Counted from the stretch's first letter, positions 50,257 to 59,097 are shown. The stretch is 64,000 bases of DNA from Alphaproteobacteria bacterium (GCA_030431485.1 JAUIIR010000009.1:1-64000); one strand, 5' to 3'. Notes: generated from the sequence alone by a model not told the origin. Made by a program: numbers and translations.

Positions 50257-51572
50257 GTCAGGAACATATCGCCATCTTCATGTTCGCTTCGATGATGCTG
50301 ATGCTCTTTACCGGGCAACGGGTCTTTGGCGCGATTGGTGCCATTGCGGCCATCGCAGCGCTGGCGCTTTGGGGCACCGGGGGGCAGGATATCCCCTTCT
50401 CTGCTGCGATGAAGCTGATGAAGTGGTACCCGCTGCTGACCCTGCCGATGTTCATCTTCATGGGCTACGTGCTGTCGGAAAGCCGGCTGGCCGATGACCT
50501 GTACCGCATGTTCCACGTCTGGTTCGGCAATGTGAACGGAGGCCTGGCCATGGGCACCATCGGTCTGATGGTGCTGATCTCGGCCATGAACGGGCTCAGC
50601 GTCGCGGGCATGGCCATCGGCGCAACCATTGCCCTGCCGGAACTGCTGCGCCGAGGCTACGACAAGCTGATGGTCACCGGCGTGATCCAGGCCGGATCCT
50701 CGCTGGGCATCCTCGTGCCGCCCTCGGTGGTGCTGGTGCTTTATGCGATGATCGCCCGTCAGCCGGTTGGCCAGCTTTGGCTCGCGGGGATCATCCCCGG
50801 CCTGATGATGGCCACGATGTTCATCATCTACATCTGGATCCGCTGCCGCATCAGCCCCGGGCTGGGGCCGGTGGCTGACGATCTGGATCAGGTCTCGCCA
50901 CAAGAGAAACGCCGCCTGCTTTGGGCCGGAGTGCTGCCGCTGGGGATTTTTGCGGCCATGATGGTGCCTTTCGTGAACGGCTGGACCTCTCTTGTGGAAA
51001 GCTCGGCCATCGGAGCGCTGACGGCTCTGGCCGCCTCGATCCTGAAACGCCGGATGACCTGGGCGGTCTTCCACACCTGCACACGCCAGACGCTGGCGAT
51101 TTCCTGCATGTTCATGTGGATCATCCTTGCGGCCCTCGGGTTCGGCGCGGTCTTTGATGGGTTGGGCGCGGTCAAGGCCATCGACAACCTGTTCACCGAG
51201 CAACTGGGCCTCAGCCCCTGGATGATCCTGATCCTGATGCAGCTGAGCTTTATCCTGATGGGCACCTTCCTCGATGACACCGCCATGCTGGTCATCGTCG
51301 CGCCGCTTTACGTGCCGCTGGTCAAGGTGCTGGGCTTTGATCTGATCTGGTACGGCGTGCTGTACACGATCACCACCCAGATCGCCTATATGACGCCGCC
51401 CTTCGGCTATAACCTCTTCCTCATGCGCGCCATGGCCCCGCCCGAGGTCACCCTGCGCGACATCTATCGGTCGATCATCCCCTTTGTCGGCGTGATGGTC
51501 GTGGCATTGGCCATCATCATGGCCTTCCCCCAAATCGCGCTTTGGCTGCCGGAGACCGTCTATGGCAAGTGA
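50253..51572 (+). CDS. TRAP transporter large membrane subunit (DctM type)
   Basis: A 439-residue, about 12-helix secondary transporter subunit. The pattern GNVNGGLAMGTIGLMVLISA, GVIQAGSSLGILVPPSVVLV and TFLDDTAMLVIVAPLYVPLV is that of DctM. It uses the sodium gradient to import the ligand delivered by the DctP protein. The GTG at 50253 overlaps the DctQ stop. Confidence 0.93.
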   Translation: MSQEHIAIFMFASMMLMLFTGQRVFGAIGAIAAIAALALWGTGGQDIPFSAAMKLMKWYPLLTLPMFIFMGYVLSESRLADDLYRMFHVWFGNVNGGLAMGTIGLMVLISAMNGLSVAGMAIGATIALPELLRRGYDKLMVTGVIQAGSSLGILVPPSVVLVLYAMIARQPVGQLWLAGIIPGLMMATMFIIYIWIRCRISPGLGPVADDLDQVSPQEKRRLLWAGVLPLGIFAAMMVPFVNGWTSLVESSAIGALTALAASILKRRMTWAVFHTCTRQTLAISCMFMWIILAALGFGAVFDGLGAVKAIDNLFTEQLGLSPWMILILMQLSFILMGTFLDDTAMLVIVAPLYVPLVKVLGFDLIWYGVLYTITTQIAYMTPPFGYNLFLMRAMAPPEVTLRDIYRSIIPFVGVMVVALAIIMAFPQIALWLPETVYGK

Positions 51573-51689
51573 CCCGGCCCGTCGCACTGGCGCAACTTCA
51601 AACAGAAGGACTTTGAATTCGAGCGGTTGACCACCAACCATTGACCAAAGCCGGACAGATGATCCGGCACACCAACTGGGAGACGTAAT

Positions 51690-52724
51690 ATGACAACAAG
51701 ACGCAAGTTTCTGACCACCGCCGCCGTCGGCGCGGCCGCCGCACCGCTGGCCACGCCCGCCATCGCGCAAAGCACCATCAAATGGCGCATGCAGACCTAT
51801 GCCGGCCCCGCGCTGGCAGCCCACGTGATCGATCCGGCCATCGAGATGTTCAACAAGATCGCCGGCGACCGCATGCAGATCGAGCTGTTCTACGCCGACC
51901 AGCTGGTCCCCACGGGCGAGCTGTTCCGCGCCATGCAGCGCGGCACCATTGACGCGGTGCAGTCGGACGATGACTCGATGGCCTCCCCCACCGATGTGAC
52001 CGTCTTTGGCGGCTACTTCCCCTTCGCCTCGCGCTACTCGCTGGATGTGCCGGTGCTGTTCAACCAGTACGGCCTGAACGAGATCTGGGACGAGCAGTAC
52101 TCGGCCGTCGGCGTCAAGCACATCTCAGCCGGTGCCTGGGACCCCTGCCACTTTGCCACCAAGGATCCGATCCGCAGCCTTGAAGACCTGAAAGGCAAGC
52201 GCGTCTTCACCTTCCCGACCGCCGGTCGCTTCCTGTCGCAGTTCGGCGTCGTGCCGGTCACCCTGCCCTGGGAAGACATCGAGGTCGCGGTGCAAACCGG
52301 TGAACTCGATGGCATCGCCTGGTCGGGCATCACTGAGGACTACACCGTGGGTTGGGCCGATGTGACCAACTACTTCCTGACCAACAACATCTCGGGTGCC
52401 TGGGCCGGGTCGTTCTTCGCCAACATGGAGCGCTGGAACGCGCTGCCCGAAGACCTGCAAACCCTCTTCCGCGTCTGCTGTGACCAATCGCACTATTACC
52501 GCCAGTGGTGGTACTGGGGTGGCGAAGCCAACCTGCGTGTCAACGGCACCAAGATGGAGCTGACCTCGATCCCCGACGCCGAATGGGCCAAGGTCGAAGA
52601 GGCCGCCGTCGGTTTCTGGGACGAGATCGCCGCCGAGGGTCCGGTTCAGGCCAAAGTGGTCGACATCTTCCGCAAGTACAACGCGGACATGCAGAAAGCC
52701 GGCCGTCCCTACCGCTACGGCTGA
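51690..52724 (+). CDS. TRAP transporter periplasmic binding protein (DctP type), Tat-exported
   Basis: A 344-residue binding protein with a twin-arginine-like leader (MTTRRKFLTTAAVGAAAAPL, cleavage after AIAQ). The family body (KWRMQTYAGPALAAHVIDPA, FYADQLVPTGELFRAMQRGT, GKRVFTFPTAGRFLSQFGVV) resembles members that bind carboxylates, keto acids or amine derivatives. It completes the TRAP importer. The ligase gene follows after 54 bases. Confidence 0.9.
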   Translation: MTTRRKFLTTAAVGAAAAPLATPAIAQSTIKWRMQTYAGPALAAHVIDPAIEMFNKIAGDRMQIELFYADQLVPTGELFRAMQRGTIDAVQSDDDSMASPTDVTVFGGYFPFASRYSLDVPVLFNQYGLNEIWDEQYSAVGVKHISAGAWDPCHFATKDPIRSLEDLKGKRVFTFPTAGRFLSQFGVVPVTLPWEDIEVAVQTGELDGIAWSGITEDYTVGWADVTNYFLTNNISGAWAGSFFANMERWNALPEDLQTLFRVCCDQSHYYRQWWYWGGEANLRVNGTKMELTSIPDAEWAKVEEAAVGFWDEIAAEGPVQAKVVDIFRKYNADMQKAGRPYRYG

Positions 52725-52778
52725 TACATCCCGTAGGGCGGGGTTTACCCCGCCTTACCCCCACGCTCAGAGGCTCGC

Positions 52779-54125
52779 ATGACTTTCGATGACCTGAAAA
52801 CCGCCATCGCCGCAGGCGAGATCGACACCGTTCTGACCTGCATGATCGACATGCAGGGCCGCCTGATGGGCAAACGCTTCCATGCCGAAGCCTTCCTCGA
52901 GATGGCCGAGGGCGAAACCCACTGCTGCAACTACCTGCTGGCCACCGACCTCGAGATGGCCACGCCGGATGGCTACGCCTCGACCTCCTGGTCTGCGGGC
53001 TATGGCGATTACATCATGAAGCCGGACCTGACCACGATCCGGCCCGTGCCCTGGCTCGACGGCACCGCGCTGGTGCTCTGTGACGTGCTTGATCACCACA
53101 CCCACGGCCCCGTGCCCCACAGCCCGCGCGAGGTGCTGAAACGTCAGGTCGCCCGGGCGCAGGCCATGGGCCTGACCCCGGTCATGGCCACCGAACTGGA
53201 GTTTTTCCTCTTCCAGGGCACCCATGACGAGATCGCGGCGGGCGGCTATGATCTGAAACCGATCAGCCGCTACAACGAGGATTACCACATCTTCCAGACC
53301 TCCAAGGAAGAGCCCGTCATGCGCCCGATCCGCAATCACCTGCGCGCCATGGGTGTGCCGGTCGAGGGCACCAAGGGCGAGGCCGAGGCCGGTCAGGAAG
53401 AACTGAACATCAAATACGCCGAGGCGCTGGCCACGGCCGATCACCACATCCTGGCCAAACACGCGGTCAAGGAAATCGCCCACCTTGCAGGCTATGCCGC
53501 CAGCTTCCTGCCGAAATGGCACCACGACCGTGTGGGCTCTGCCGCGCACGTGCATATGTCGCTCTGGCGTGACGGGGCAAACGCCTTCTACGACGCCGAG
53601 GCGCCCCTGGCGAAGTCCAGACTGATGGACCACTACATGGCCGGCCTGCTGAAATACGCCGCCGACTACACTGTCTTCCTGGCCCCCTACATCAACAGCT
53701 ACAAGCGCTTCGCCAAGGGCACCTTTGCGCCGACGCAGATCCTGTGGTCCGTCGACAACCGCACCGCCGCCCTGCGGCTTTGCGGGGATGGCACCAAGGG
53801 TGTGCGCGTCGAAAGCCGCGTTCCCGGCGCTGACATGAACCCCTATCTGGCCTGCGCCGCCATGCTGGCAGCGGGTCTGAAAGGCATCGAGGAAGAACTC
53901 GAACTGCCCGCGCCCTTCCGCGGCGACGCCTACGAGGGCAGCCAGGACGAGATCCCGAACACCCTGCGTGACGCGCGCGAGGCCCTGTTGGCATCGGACA
54001 TGCTGGCCGAGGCGCTTGGCGCAGATGTCGTCGCCCACTACGCCCGTGCCGCCGAGGTCGAGATCGAGGATTTCAACCGCGTCGTCACCGATTATGAAAT
54101 CGCGCGGGGGTTCGAAAAGGCGTGA
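52779..54125 (+). CDS. Glutamine synthetase family protein (gamma-glutamyl-amine ligase type), copy 3
   Basis: A 448-residue protein with the catalytic pattern EAEAGQEELNIKYAEALATA, SAAHVHMSLWRDG and WSVDNRTAALRLCG. It differs strongly from the two ligases at 31.8-35.3 kb in its N-terminus and loops. With the TRAP importer, alcohol and aldehyde dehydrogenases and an amidohydrolase it may gamma-glutamylate an imported amino alcohol (inference). Its stop overlaps the next start as TGATG. Confidence 0.87.
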   Translation: MTFDDLKTAIAAGEIDTVLTCMIDMQGRLMGKRFHAEAFLEMAEGETHCCNYLLATDLEMATPDGYASTSWSAGYGDYIMKPDLTTIRPVPWLDGTALVLCDVLDHHTHGPVPHSPREVLKRQVARAQAMGLTPVMATELEFFLFQGTHDEIAAGGYDLKPISRYNEDYHIFQTSKEEPVMRPIRNHLRAMGVPVEGTKGEAEAGQEELNIKYAEALATADHHILAKHAVKEIAHLAGYAASFLPKWHHDRVGSAAHVHMSLWRDGANAFYDAEAPLAKSRLMDHYMAGLLKYAADYTVFLAPYINSYKRFAKGTFAPTQILWSVDNRTAALRLCGDGTKGVRVESRVPGADMNPYLACAAMLAAGLKGIEEELELPAPFRGDAYEGSQDEIPNTLRDAREALLASDMLAEALGADVVAHYARAAEVEIEDFNRVVTDYEIARGFEKA

Positions 54126-54517
54126 TGACCGACGCGCAGGCCATCTTTCAAACGCTCTTTGACGCCTATGTCGACCGCTACCTTGCAGGCGATGCTTTGG
54201 CCTGCGCCGAGTTCTACGCCGAGGACGGGCAGATCCACTCGCCCTTCGGCCCACCCGTTGTGGGCCGCGCGGCCATCGCGCAAGAGCATCTGGTCTGGTT
54301 CCAGGAAAACGAGGTCAACAAGACCGTCACCATCCTGGAGGCCCGCGCCGCGGGCGACATCGGCTTTGCGCTGGCGGAATACGGTGCCGACGTGCCGCAA
54401 GAGGACGGCAGCTTGGCGCGCGAGGAAGGCACCAGCCTGAACAGTTTTGAACGCGGTCCGGATGGCACTTGGCGCATCCGCCACACCAGCCTGAACGCCG
54501 CGGCAGAGCAGACCTGA
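54125..54517 (+). CDS. SnoaL/NTF2-like protein
   Basis: A 130-residue single-domain protein with an NTF2 cone-like fold pattern (FQTLFDAYVDRYLAGDALAC, EFYAEDGQIHSPFGPPVVGR, RRGPDGTWRIRHTSLNA-like end). Stand-alone members often bind or isomerise small substrates; their role here is unknown. It is coupled to the ligase gene (overlapping start) and lies before the aldehyde dehydrogenase gene. Confidence 0.8.
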   Translation: MTDAQAIFQTLFDAYVDRYLAGDALACAEFYAEDGQIHSPFGPPVVGRAAIAQEHLVWFQENEVNKTVTILEARAAGDIGFALAEYGADVPQEDGSLAREEGTSLNSFERGPDGTWRIRHTSLNAAAEQT

Positions 54518-54533
54518 ACACCCGGAAAACCCC

Positions 54534-55916
54534 ATGACTCAAACACTCAGATGTATCTCTCCCATCGACGGATCAGTCTTTGCGGAACGCGACACGCTTT
54601 CGACTGAAGCCGCAAAAGCCGCAGTTGACCGCGCAAGGACCGCGCAAATCGGCTGGGCTGCACGGCCCTTGCAAGAACGGATCGACCTTGTGCTGGCCGG
54701 AGTCGCAGCAGTTGGCGCGATGAATGACCAGATCGTACCGGAACTGGCCCGGATGATGGGCCGCCCTGTCCGCTATGGCGGCGAATTCGGCGGGTTCGAG
54801 GAACGCGCCAGCCACATGGCCTCTATCGCGGCGGACAGCCTTGCCGACATCGAAGTTGGTGAAGACGCGACCTTCAAACGCTACATCAAGCGCGTCCCGC
54901 ATGGCGTGGTCTTTGTCGTCGCCCCCTGGAACTACCCCTACATGACCGCGATCAACACCGTGGCCCCGGCCCTGATCGCGGGCAATACCGTGGTGCTGAA
55001 ACATGCCACGCAGACCCTGCTGGTGGGCGAGCGCATGGCGCAGGCCTTCCATTGCGCGGGTGTGCCCCAAGATGTCTTTCAGAACGTCTTTCTGACCCAT
55101 GACACGACCAACGACCTGATCGCCGGCAACGCCTTTGACTTCATCAACTTCACCGGCTCGGTCGGCGGCGGCGCCGCGATGGAACGCGCGGCAGCAGGCA
55201 CCTTTACCGGCGTCGGCACCGAGCTTGGCGGCAAGGACCCGGGTTACGTCATGGAGGACGCCGACCTTGATGCCGCCGTCGACACGCTGGTCGACGGGGC
55301 GATGTTCAACGCGGGCCAGTGCTGCTGCGGGATCGAGCGGATTTACGTGCACGAAAGCCTGTACAAGGACTTCGTCGCCAAGGCGGTCGAGATCGTCAAA
55401 GGGTACAAGCTGGGCAATCCGCTGGACCCAGAAACCACGCTGGGCCCTATGGCCAACACCCGCTTCGCCGATGAGGTCCGCGCCCAGATCGCCGAGGCGG
55501 TCGCGGATGGCGCCACCGCCCATATCGAGACATTCGCCGAGGACGACGGCGGTGCCTATCTGACGCCGCAAATCCTGACGGATGTCACCCACGACATGCG
55601 TGTGATGCGCGACGAAAGCTTTGGCCCTGTGGTGGGCATCATGCCCGTCGCCTCGGATGACGAAGCGATTGCCCTGATGAACGACAGCGAGTTCGGCCTG
55701 ACCGCCAGTCTGTGGACCCGCGATCTGGACCGCGCCGCACGTGTGGGCGACCGGATCGAAACCGGCACGGTCTTCATGAACCGCGCCGACTATCTGGACC
55801 CCGGCCTGTGCTGGACCGGATGCAAGAACACCGGGCGCGGCGGTGGCCTGTCGGTCATCGGCTATCACAACCTGACCCGCCCCAAATCCTATCACCTCAA
55901 GAAAGTCACCTCATGA
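54534..55916 (+). CDS. NAD(P)-dependent aldehyde dehydrogenase
   Basis: A 460-residue ALDH. It has cofactor-binding FVVAPWNYPYMTAINTVAP, the catalytic Glu in GVGTELGGKDPGYVME and the catalytic Cys within FNAGQCCCGIERIYV, where three consecutive cysteines are seen. It should oxidise the aldehyde made by the next gene's alcohol dehydrogenase to an acid. Its stop overlaps the start of that gene by four bases. Confidence 0.92.
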   Translation: MTQTLRCISPIDGSVFAERDTLSTEAAKAAVDRARTAQIGWAARPLQERIDLVLAGVAAVGAMNDQIVPELARMMGRPVRYGGEFGGFEERASHMASIAADSLADIEVGEDATFKRYIKRVPHGVVFVVAPWNYPYMTAINTVAPALIAGNTVVLKHATQTLLVGERMAQAFHCAGVPQDVFQNVFLTHDTTNDLIAGNAFDFINFTGSVGGGAAMERAAAGTFTGVGTELGGKDPGYVMEDADLDAAVDTLVDGAMFNAGQCCCGIERIYVHESLYKDFVAKAVEIVKGYKLGNPLDPETTLGPMANTRFADEVRAQIAEAVADGATAHIETFAEDDGGAYLTPQILTDVTHDMRVMRDESFGPVVGIMPVASDDEAIALMNDSEFGLTASLWTRDLDRAARVGDRIETGTVFMNRADYLDPGLCWTGCKNTGRGGGLSVIGYHNLTRPKSYHLKKVTS

Positions 55917-57058
55917 GCCCGACCGCGAATTTTTCCTATCCCACGGCGATCCGCTTTGGCGCGGGTCGCATCAAGGAACTGGCCGAAGCCTGTCAGGCCG
56001 CCGGGATCACCCGTCCGCTGCTGGTCACAGACCGGGGCCTGGCCGATCTGCCGATCACCGCGCAGGCGCTGGACGTGTTAGAGGCCGCAGGCATGGGCCG
56101 CGCGCTTTTTGCCGATGTGGACCCGAACCCCAACGAAAAGAACCTTGCCGCGGGTGTGGCGGTCTTCAAAGAGGGTGGCCATGACGGAGTTGTCGCCTTT
56201 GGAGGCGGCTCTGGACTGGATCTGGGCAAAATGGTTGCCTTCATGGCCGGTCAGACCCGGCCCGTCTGGGATTTCGAGGACATCGGCGACTGGTGGACCC
56301 GCGCCGACGCGGATGCCATTGCGCCCAACGTGGCCGTGCCGACAACAGCCGGTACCGGGTCCGAGGTCGGGCGCGCCAGCGTCATCACCAACTCGGAAAC
56401 CGCCGAGAAAAAGATCATCTTCCACCCCAAGGTCCTGCCCTCGGTGGTCATCTGCGATCCGGAACTCACCGTCGGCATGCCCGCCTTCATCACCGCAGGC
56501 ACCGGGCTTGATGCCTTTGCGCATTGCGTCGAGGCCTTTTCCAGCCCGCATTATCACCCCATGTCCCAGGGTATCGCGTTGGAAGGCATGCGGTTGGTGA
56601 TCGAAAACCTGCCACGCGCCTATGACACGCCGAACGATCTGGAGGCGCGGGCGCACATGATGTCAGCGGCAATGATGGGAGCGACGGCCTTTCAAAAGGG
56701 GTTGGGCGCGATCCATTCGCTCAGCCATCCGATTGGCGCGATGCATCACACCCACCACGGCACAACCAACGCCGTCTGCATGCCCGCCGTGTTGCAACTG
56801 AACGCGCCCGCGATTCGCGGGCGATTCGATCAGGCCGCAGGGTACCTGGGGATCGACGGCGGCTTTGATGGGTTCTGCGCCTTTGTGGACGGCTTCAACG
56901 ACCGTTTGGGCATCCCCAAACGCCTGTCGGACCTGGGCGTCATCGATCCTGACCTCGATCGTCTGGTGGCTGACGCGCTGCAGGATCCCAGTTGCGGAGG
57001 CAACCCGGTCACCCTGACCGAAGCCAACGTGCGCGCCCTGTTCGAAGCCGTTTTATAG
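55913..57058 (+). CDS. Iron-containing alcohol dehydrogenase
   Basis: A 381-residue group III ADH. The cofactor site is VAFGGGSGLDLGKMVAFMAG and TTAGTGSEVGRASVI, and metal ligands are in GLDAFAHCVEAFSS and HSLSHPIGAMHHTHHGTTNA. It oxidises an alcohol to an aldehyde (or the reverse). With the ALDH it would convert a gamma-glutamyl amino alcohol to the acid (inference). A terminator follows 40 bases later, closing the cluster. Confidence 0.92.
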   Translation: MSPTANFSYPTAIRFGAGRIKELAEACQAAGITRPLLVTDRGLADLPITAQALDVLEAAGMGRALFADVDPNPNEKNLAAGVAVFKEGGHDGVVAFGGGSGLDLGKMVAFMAGQTRPVWDFEDIGDWWTRADADAIAPNVAVPTTAGTGSEVGRASVITNSETAEKKIIFHPKVLPSVVICDPELTVGMPAFITAGTGLDAFAHCVEAFSSPHYHPMSQGIALEGMRLVIENLPRAYDTPNDLEARAHMMSAAMMGATAFQKGLGAIHSLSHPIGAMHHTHHGTTNAVCMPAVLQLNAPAIRGRFDQAAGYLGIDGGFDGFCAFVDGFNDRLGIPKRLSDLGVIDPDLDRLVADALQDPSCGGNPVTLTEANVRALFEAVL

Positions 57059-57097
57059 CCCGACACCGGGCAACCACGCGCCCCTGAACCACACCGA

Positions 57098-57129
57098 AAC
57101 GCCGTCCAATGCAGATTGGGCGGCGTTTT
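57098..57129 (+). terminator. Rho-independent terminator after the alcohol dehydrogenase gene
   Basis: AACGCCGTCCAAT pairs with ATTGGGCGGCGTT (13 pairs, one G-T) around GCAG and is followed by TT and a pyrimidine-rich stretch. It ends the RpiR-linked cluster. Confidence 0.85.
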
Positions 57130-57177
57130 CACATGTAAGATGCCTGTCGGCCCCTCAGGTCGGTCGATGTCTTGAGA

Positions 57178-57254
57178 TGGTACCGCCTCCCCGGTTCGAA
57201 CGGGGGACCTCTAGATCCACAATCTAGCGCTCTAACCTACTGAGCTAAGGCGGC
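57178..57254 (-). tRNA. tRNA-His (anticodon GUG)
   Basis: The minus strand folds with acceptor GCCGCCT/AGGCGGT (first pair G-U), D arm TAGCTCAGTAGGTTAGAGC, anticodon loop TTGTGGA and T arm CCCCGTTCGAACCGGGG. CCA is encoded at 57180-57178. The discriminator is A73 and no G pairs with it at position -1. This matches the known unusual tRNA-His of many alphaproteobacteria, whose HisRS does not need G-1. Confidence 0.93.
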
Positions 57255-57308
57255 ACTGGCAGGCGGAATAACTTTGGCCGGGACCGAATGCAAGCCCAAA
57301 TCCGGCGA

Positions 57309-57797
57309 TTACAACGCAACTTCCCAAGTCTGATGAACGACATCGGCGCCAAAGCTTGTCACCTTTTGCGCTTCGGTCATCTGCCATCCGGCGGACGCGT
57401 ACAGGTGGGTTGCCGCCTTTTGGCTTTCGTGGGTCCAAAGGACCATCCGGCGATAGCCCTTGGACCTTGCATAGGCCATGCAGACCGACAAAAGGTGCTT
57501 GCCCAGCCCAAGACCGCGCGCCTCGGAGACCAAGTAGAAAAGCCGTAGCTTGGCGGTTTCGTCATCGACGTGCACGCAAAAGATACTGCCCAAACGCTGA
57601 CCGTCGCGCTCGGCGATCCAGGCACGTTCGCAGGTCGGATCGCGGTCGCGTTCGAACTCTTTCAGGATCTCGGCCACAAGGGCACCGAACGTATCGTCGA
57701 ACCCTTCGGTCTGAGCATAATAGGTGGCGTGCTGATGCACGAGCCAGGCCGCGTCTCCCGCGCCGATATCTCTTAGAATGACGTCTCCCATGACCAT
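57309..57797 (-). CDS. GNAT-family N-acetyltransferase
   Basis: The 162-residue protein has the acetyl-CoA-binding motif VSEARGLGLGKHLLSVCMAY (R-G-L-G-L-G-K, motif A) and the motif B region LWTHESQKAATHLYASAGW. It acetylates an unknown small molecule or protein. ATG codons at 57797 and 57791 are both possible starts; neither has a clear ribosome site. Confidence 0.85.
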   Translation of the reverse strand: MVMGDVILRDIGAGDAAWLVHQHATYYAQTEGFDDTFGALVAEILKEFERDRDPTCERAWIAERDGQRLGSIFCVHVDDETAKLRLFYLVSEARGLGLGKHLLSVCMAYARSKGYRRMVLWTHESQKAATHLYASAGWQMTEAQKVTSFGADVVHQTWEVAL

Positions 57798-57881
57798 AGC
57801 AAGCCAGAGCGTGGCTTGCATTTCAAGGCCTTGCCCGCTATGGCGCGGGGTCAGGGCCGCGACGTGCCCAAGAGGGTGGCA

Positions 57882-58076
57882 ATGGGCATCAACGACGAAC
57901 GCGAGATCGAGGCGAATCTGCAGATCGGACCAACCGATCAGGGCATGGTGCGTCTGTTCATCATGGCCGACGGGCTGGAAATCCCCATGGATTTCTCGCC
58001 GGACGAAGCTGCCGAGATCGCCGAAGAGCTGAACGCCGCCGCAGCGGCTGCCCGCAAGGTGAAACCGCGCCGCTAG
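57882..58076 (+). CDS. Small conserved protein (DUF6324-like)
   Basis: A 64-residue soluble protein reading MGINDEREIEANLQIGPTDQ, then GMVRLFIMADGLEIPMDFSP and an acidic-Ala helix. I recognise it as a small Rhodobacteraceae family of unknown function (DUF6324-like). ATG 57882 has AGAGGG about six bases upstream; longer frames start at 57816 without support. It ends where the convergent VOC gene ends. Confidence 0.65.
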   Translation: MGINDEREIEANLQIGPTDQGMVRLFIMADGLEIPMDFSPDEAAEIAEELNAAAAAARKVKPRR

Positions 58077-58444
58077 ACGTGCTGGTCGATCAGCACCGGG
58101 TTCCCATCCGGATCAACTACCGTGAAACTGCCGGGACCTGAGCCATTCTCGTCCACTTCGACCTGTGGTTTGAGCCCGGCAGCCTTCAGGCGTTTCTGAA
58201 TCTCGCGCACATCCAGAAAATTGGTCATCTGCTGCCCTTCGGCATCCCACCCGGGATTGAAGGTCAGCATGTTGCGCTCGAACATGCCCTGGAACAGGCC
58301 GATGGTGCATTGCCCGTTCCGCATGATCATCCAGCCGTCATCGGGGTTGCCCCCCAGCACCGAGAAGCCCAGAACCTGGTAGAAGTCGCGCGATACGGCC
58401 AGATCGCTGACGGAAAGACTTATTGAAAAATTGCCTAGTTGCAT
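58073..58444 (-). CDS. VOC (glyoxalase/bleomycin resistance) family protein
   Basis: A 123-residue protein with the paired beta-alpha-beta pattern of the vicinal-oxygen-chelate fold (FSISLSVSDLAVSRDFYQVL and EVDENGSGPGSFTVVDPDGN). Members act as lyases, dioxygenases or resistance proteins; the metal ligands seen are not enough to name a substrate. Confidence 0.8.
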   Translation of the reverse strand: MQLGNFSISLSVSDLAVSRDFYQVLGFSVLGGNPDDGWMIMRNGQCTIGLFQGMFERNMLTFNPGWDAEGQQMTNFLDVREIQKRLKAAGLKPQVEVDENGSGPGSFTVVDPDGNPVLIDQHV

Positions 58445-58501
58445 GAATTGCCCTCACCTTGTCTGGCCAGACTGCCCCTAACATGCAAATTTCGCAAATA
58501 T

Positions 58502-58963
58502 TTAGATGATCGCGCTATAGGTTTTGCCCGCGCCCGGGTCTCGCAATGCCTGCAATCTGCGCGCCGCGTGCTGCGCCATCTTGCGGGTCAGCACCGTGCG
58601 ACGTGCCCCGGCCAGCTTGTCTTCGGGGGCCATGCGCAGGATTTCGGCGTCATAGGCATCGGCGATGATCAACCCGCTGTCTTCGGGCAAGAGGTCGGTC
58701 GGAAACTCTTGATCCACCGCCCAGAAATAGCGGTCACACCAGGGCAGATAGCCCTGCCACTTCTCGTCTGTCATGAAATCGGTACGGCTGGACTTGCATT
58801 CGATCACCCAGATCTCGCCCTTCGGGCCCAGCGCCAGCACGTCGACGCGCAAACCGCGGTCGGGCACAAATTCCTCGACGCAGGCAAAGCCCAGCGAGGA
58901 CAGATGGCGCACCACGCCACGGGCCAGAATCTGGCCGGGCTGCATGTCGGTCAGGACGTTCAT
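58502..58963 (-). CDS. mmcB: MmcB family DNA repair protein
   Basis: A 153-residue protein of the MmcB (formerly DUF1052) family, which has a PD-(D/E)XK-like nuclease core: ILARGVVRHLSSLGFACVEE, LRVDVLALGPKGEIWVIECK with the D...ExK motif, and SSRTDFMTDEKWQGYLPWCD. In Caulobacter MmcB acts with the ImuB-DnaE2 mutagenesis pathway after DNA damage. No imuB-dnaE2 genes are beside it here. The ATG at 58963 starts MNVLTDMQPGQILARGVV. Confidence 0.9.
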   Translation of the reverse strand: MNVLTDMQPGQILARGVVRHLSSLGFACVEEFVPDRGLRVDVLALGPKGEIWVIECKSSRTDFMTDEKWQGYLPWCDRYFWAVDQEFPTDLLPEDSGLIIADAYDAEILRMAPEDKLAGARRTVLTRKMAQHAARRLQALRDPGAGKTYSAII

Positions 58964-59012
58964 GTGGAAACTATGAACGAAAGGTGAACAAATGCAAGGG
59001 ATGATTTGACCG

Positions 59013-59060
59013 TTGACAGGATACCATTTGGTATCCATATTATGACACCATAAGGTATCC
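59013..59060. promoter_or_regulatory. Promoter and two operators of the ArsR-SRPBCC operon
   Basis: TTGACA (59013-59018) precedes GGATACC-ATTT-GGTATCC (59019-59036), a perfect dyad. A second, weaker copy, ACACC-ATAA-GGTATCC, lies at 59045-59060, centred 24 bases on. The dyads would overlap the -10 region, the expected position for autorepression by the ArsR protein. Confidence 0.7.
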
Positions 59061-59076
59061 TTTTAGAGGTCACATC

Positions 59077-59097
59077 ATGCCACAGGCCCCTCAATGA
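59077..59097 (+). CDS. Possible six-codon leader ORF overlapping the ArsR start
   Basis: ATG 59077 reads MPQAPQ and stops at TGA 59095-59097; the ArsR gene's ATG (59094) overlaps that stop as ATGA. AGAGG stands about seven bases before this leader ATG, whereas no good site stands before the ArsR ATG. Translation of ArsR may therefore be coupled to the leader (inference). Confidence 0.35.
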   Translation: MPQAPQ

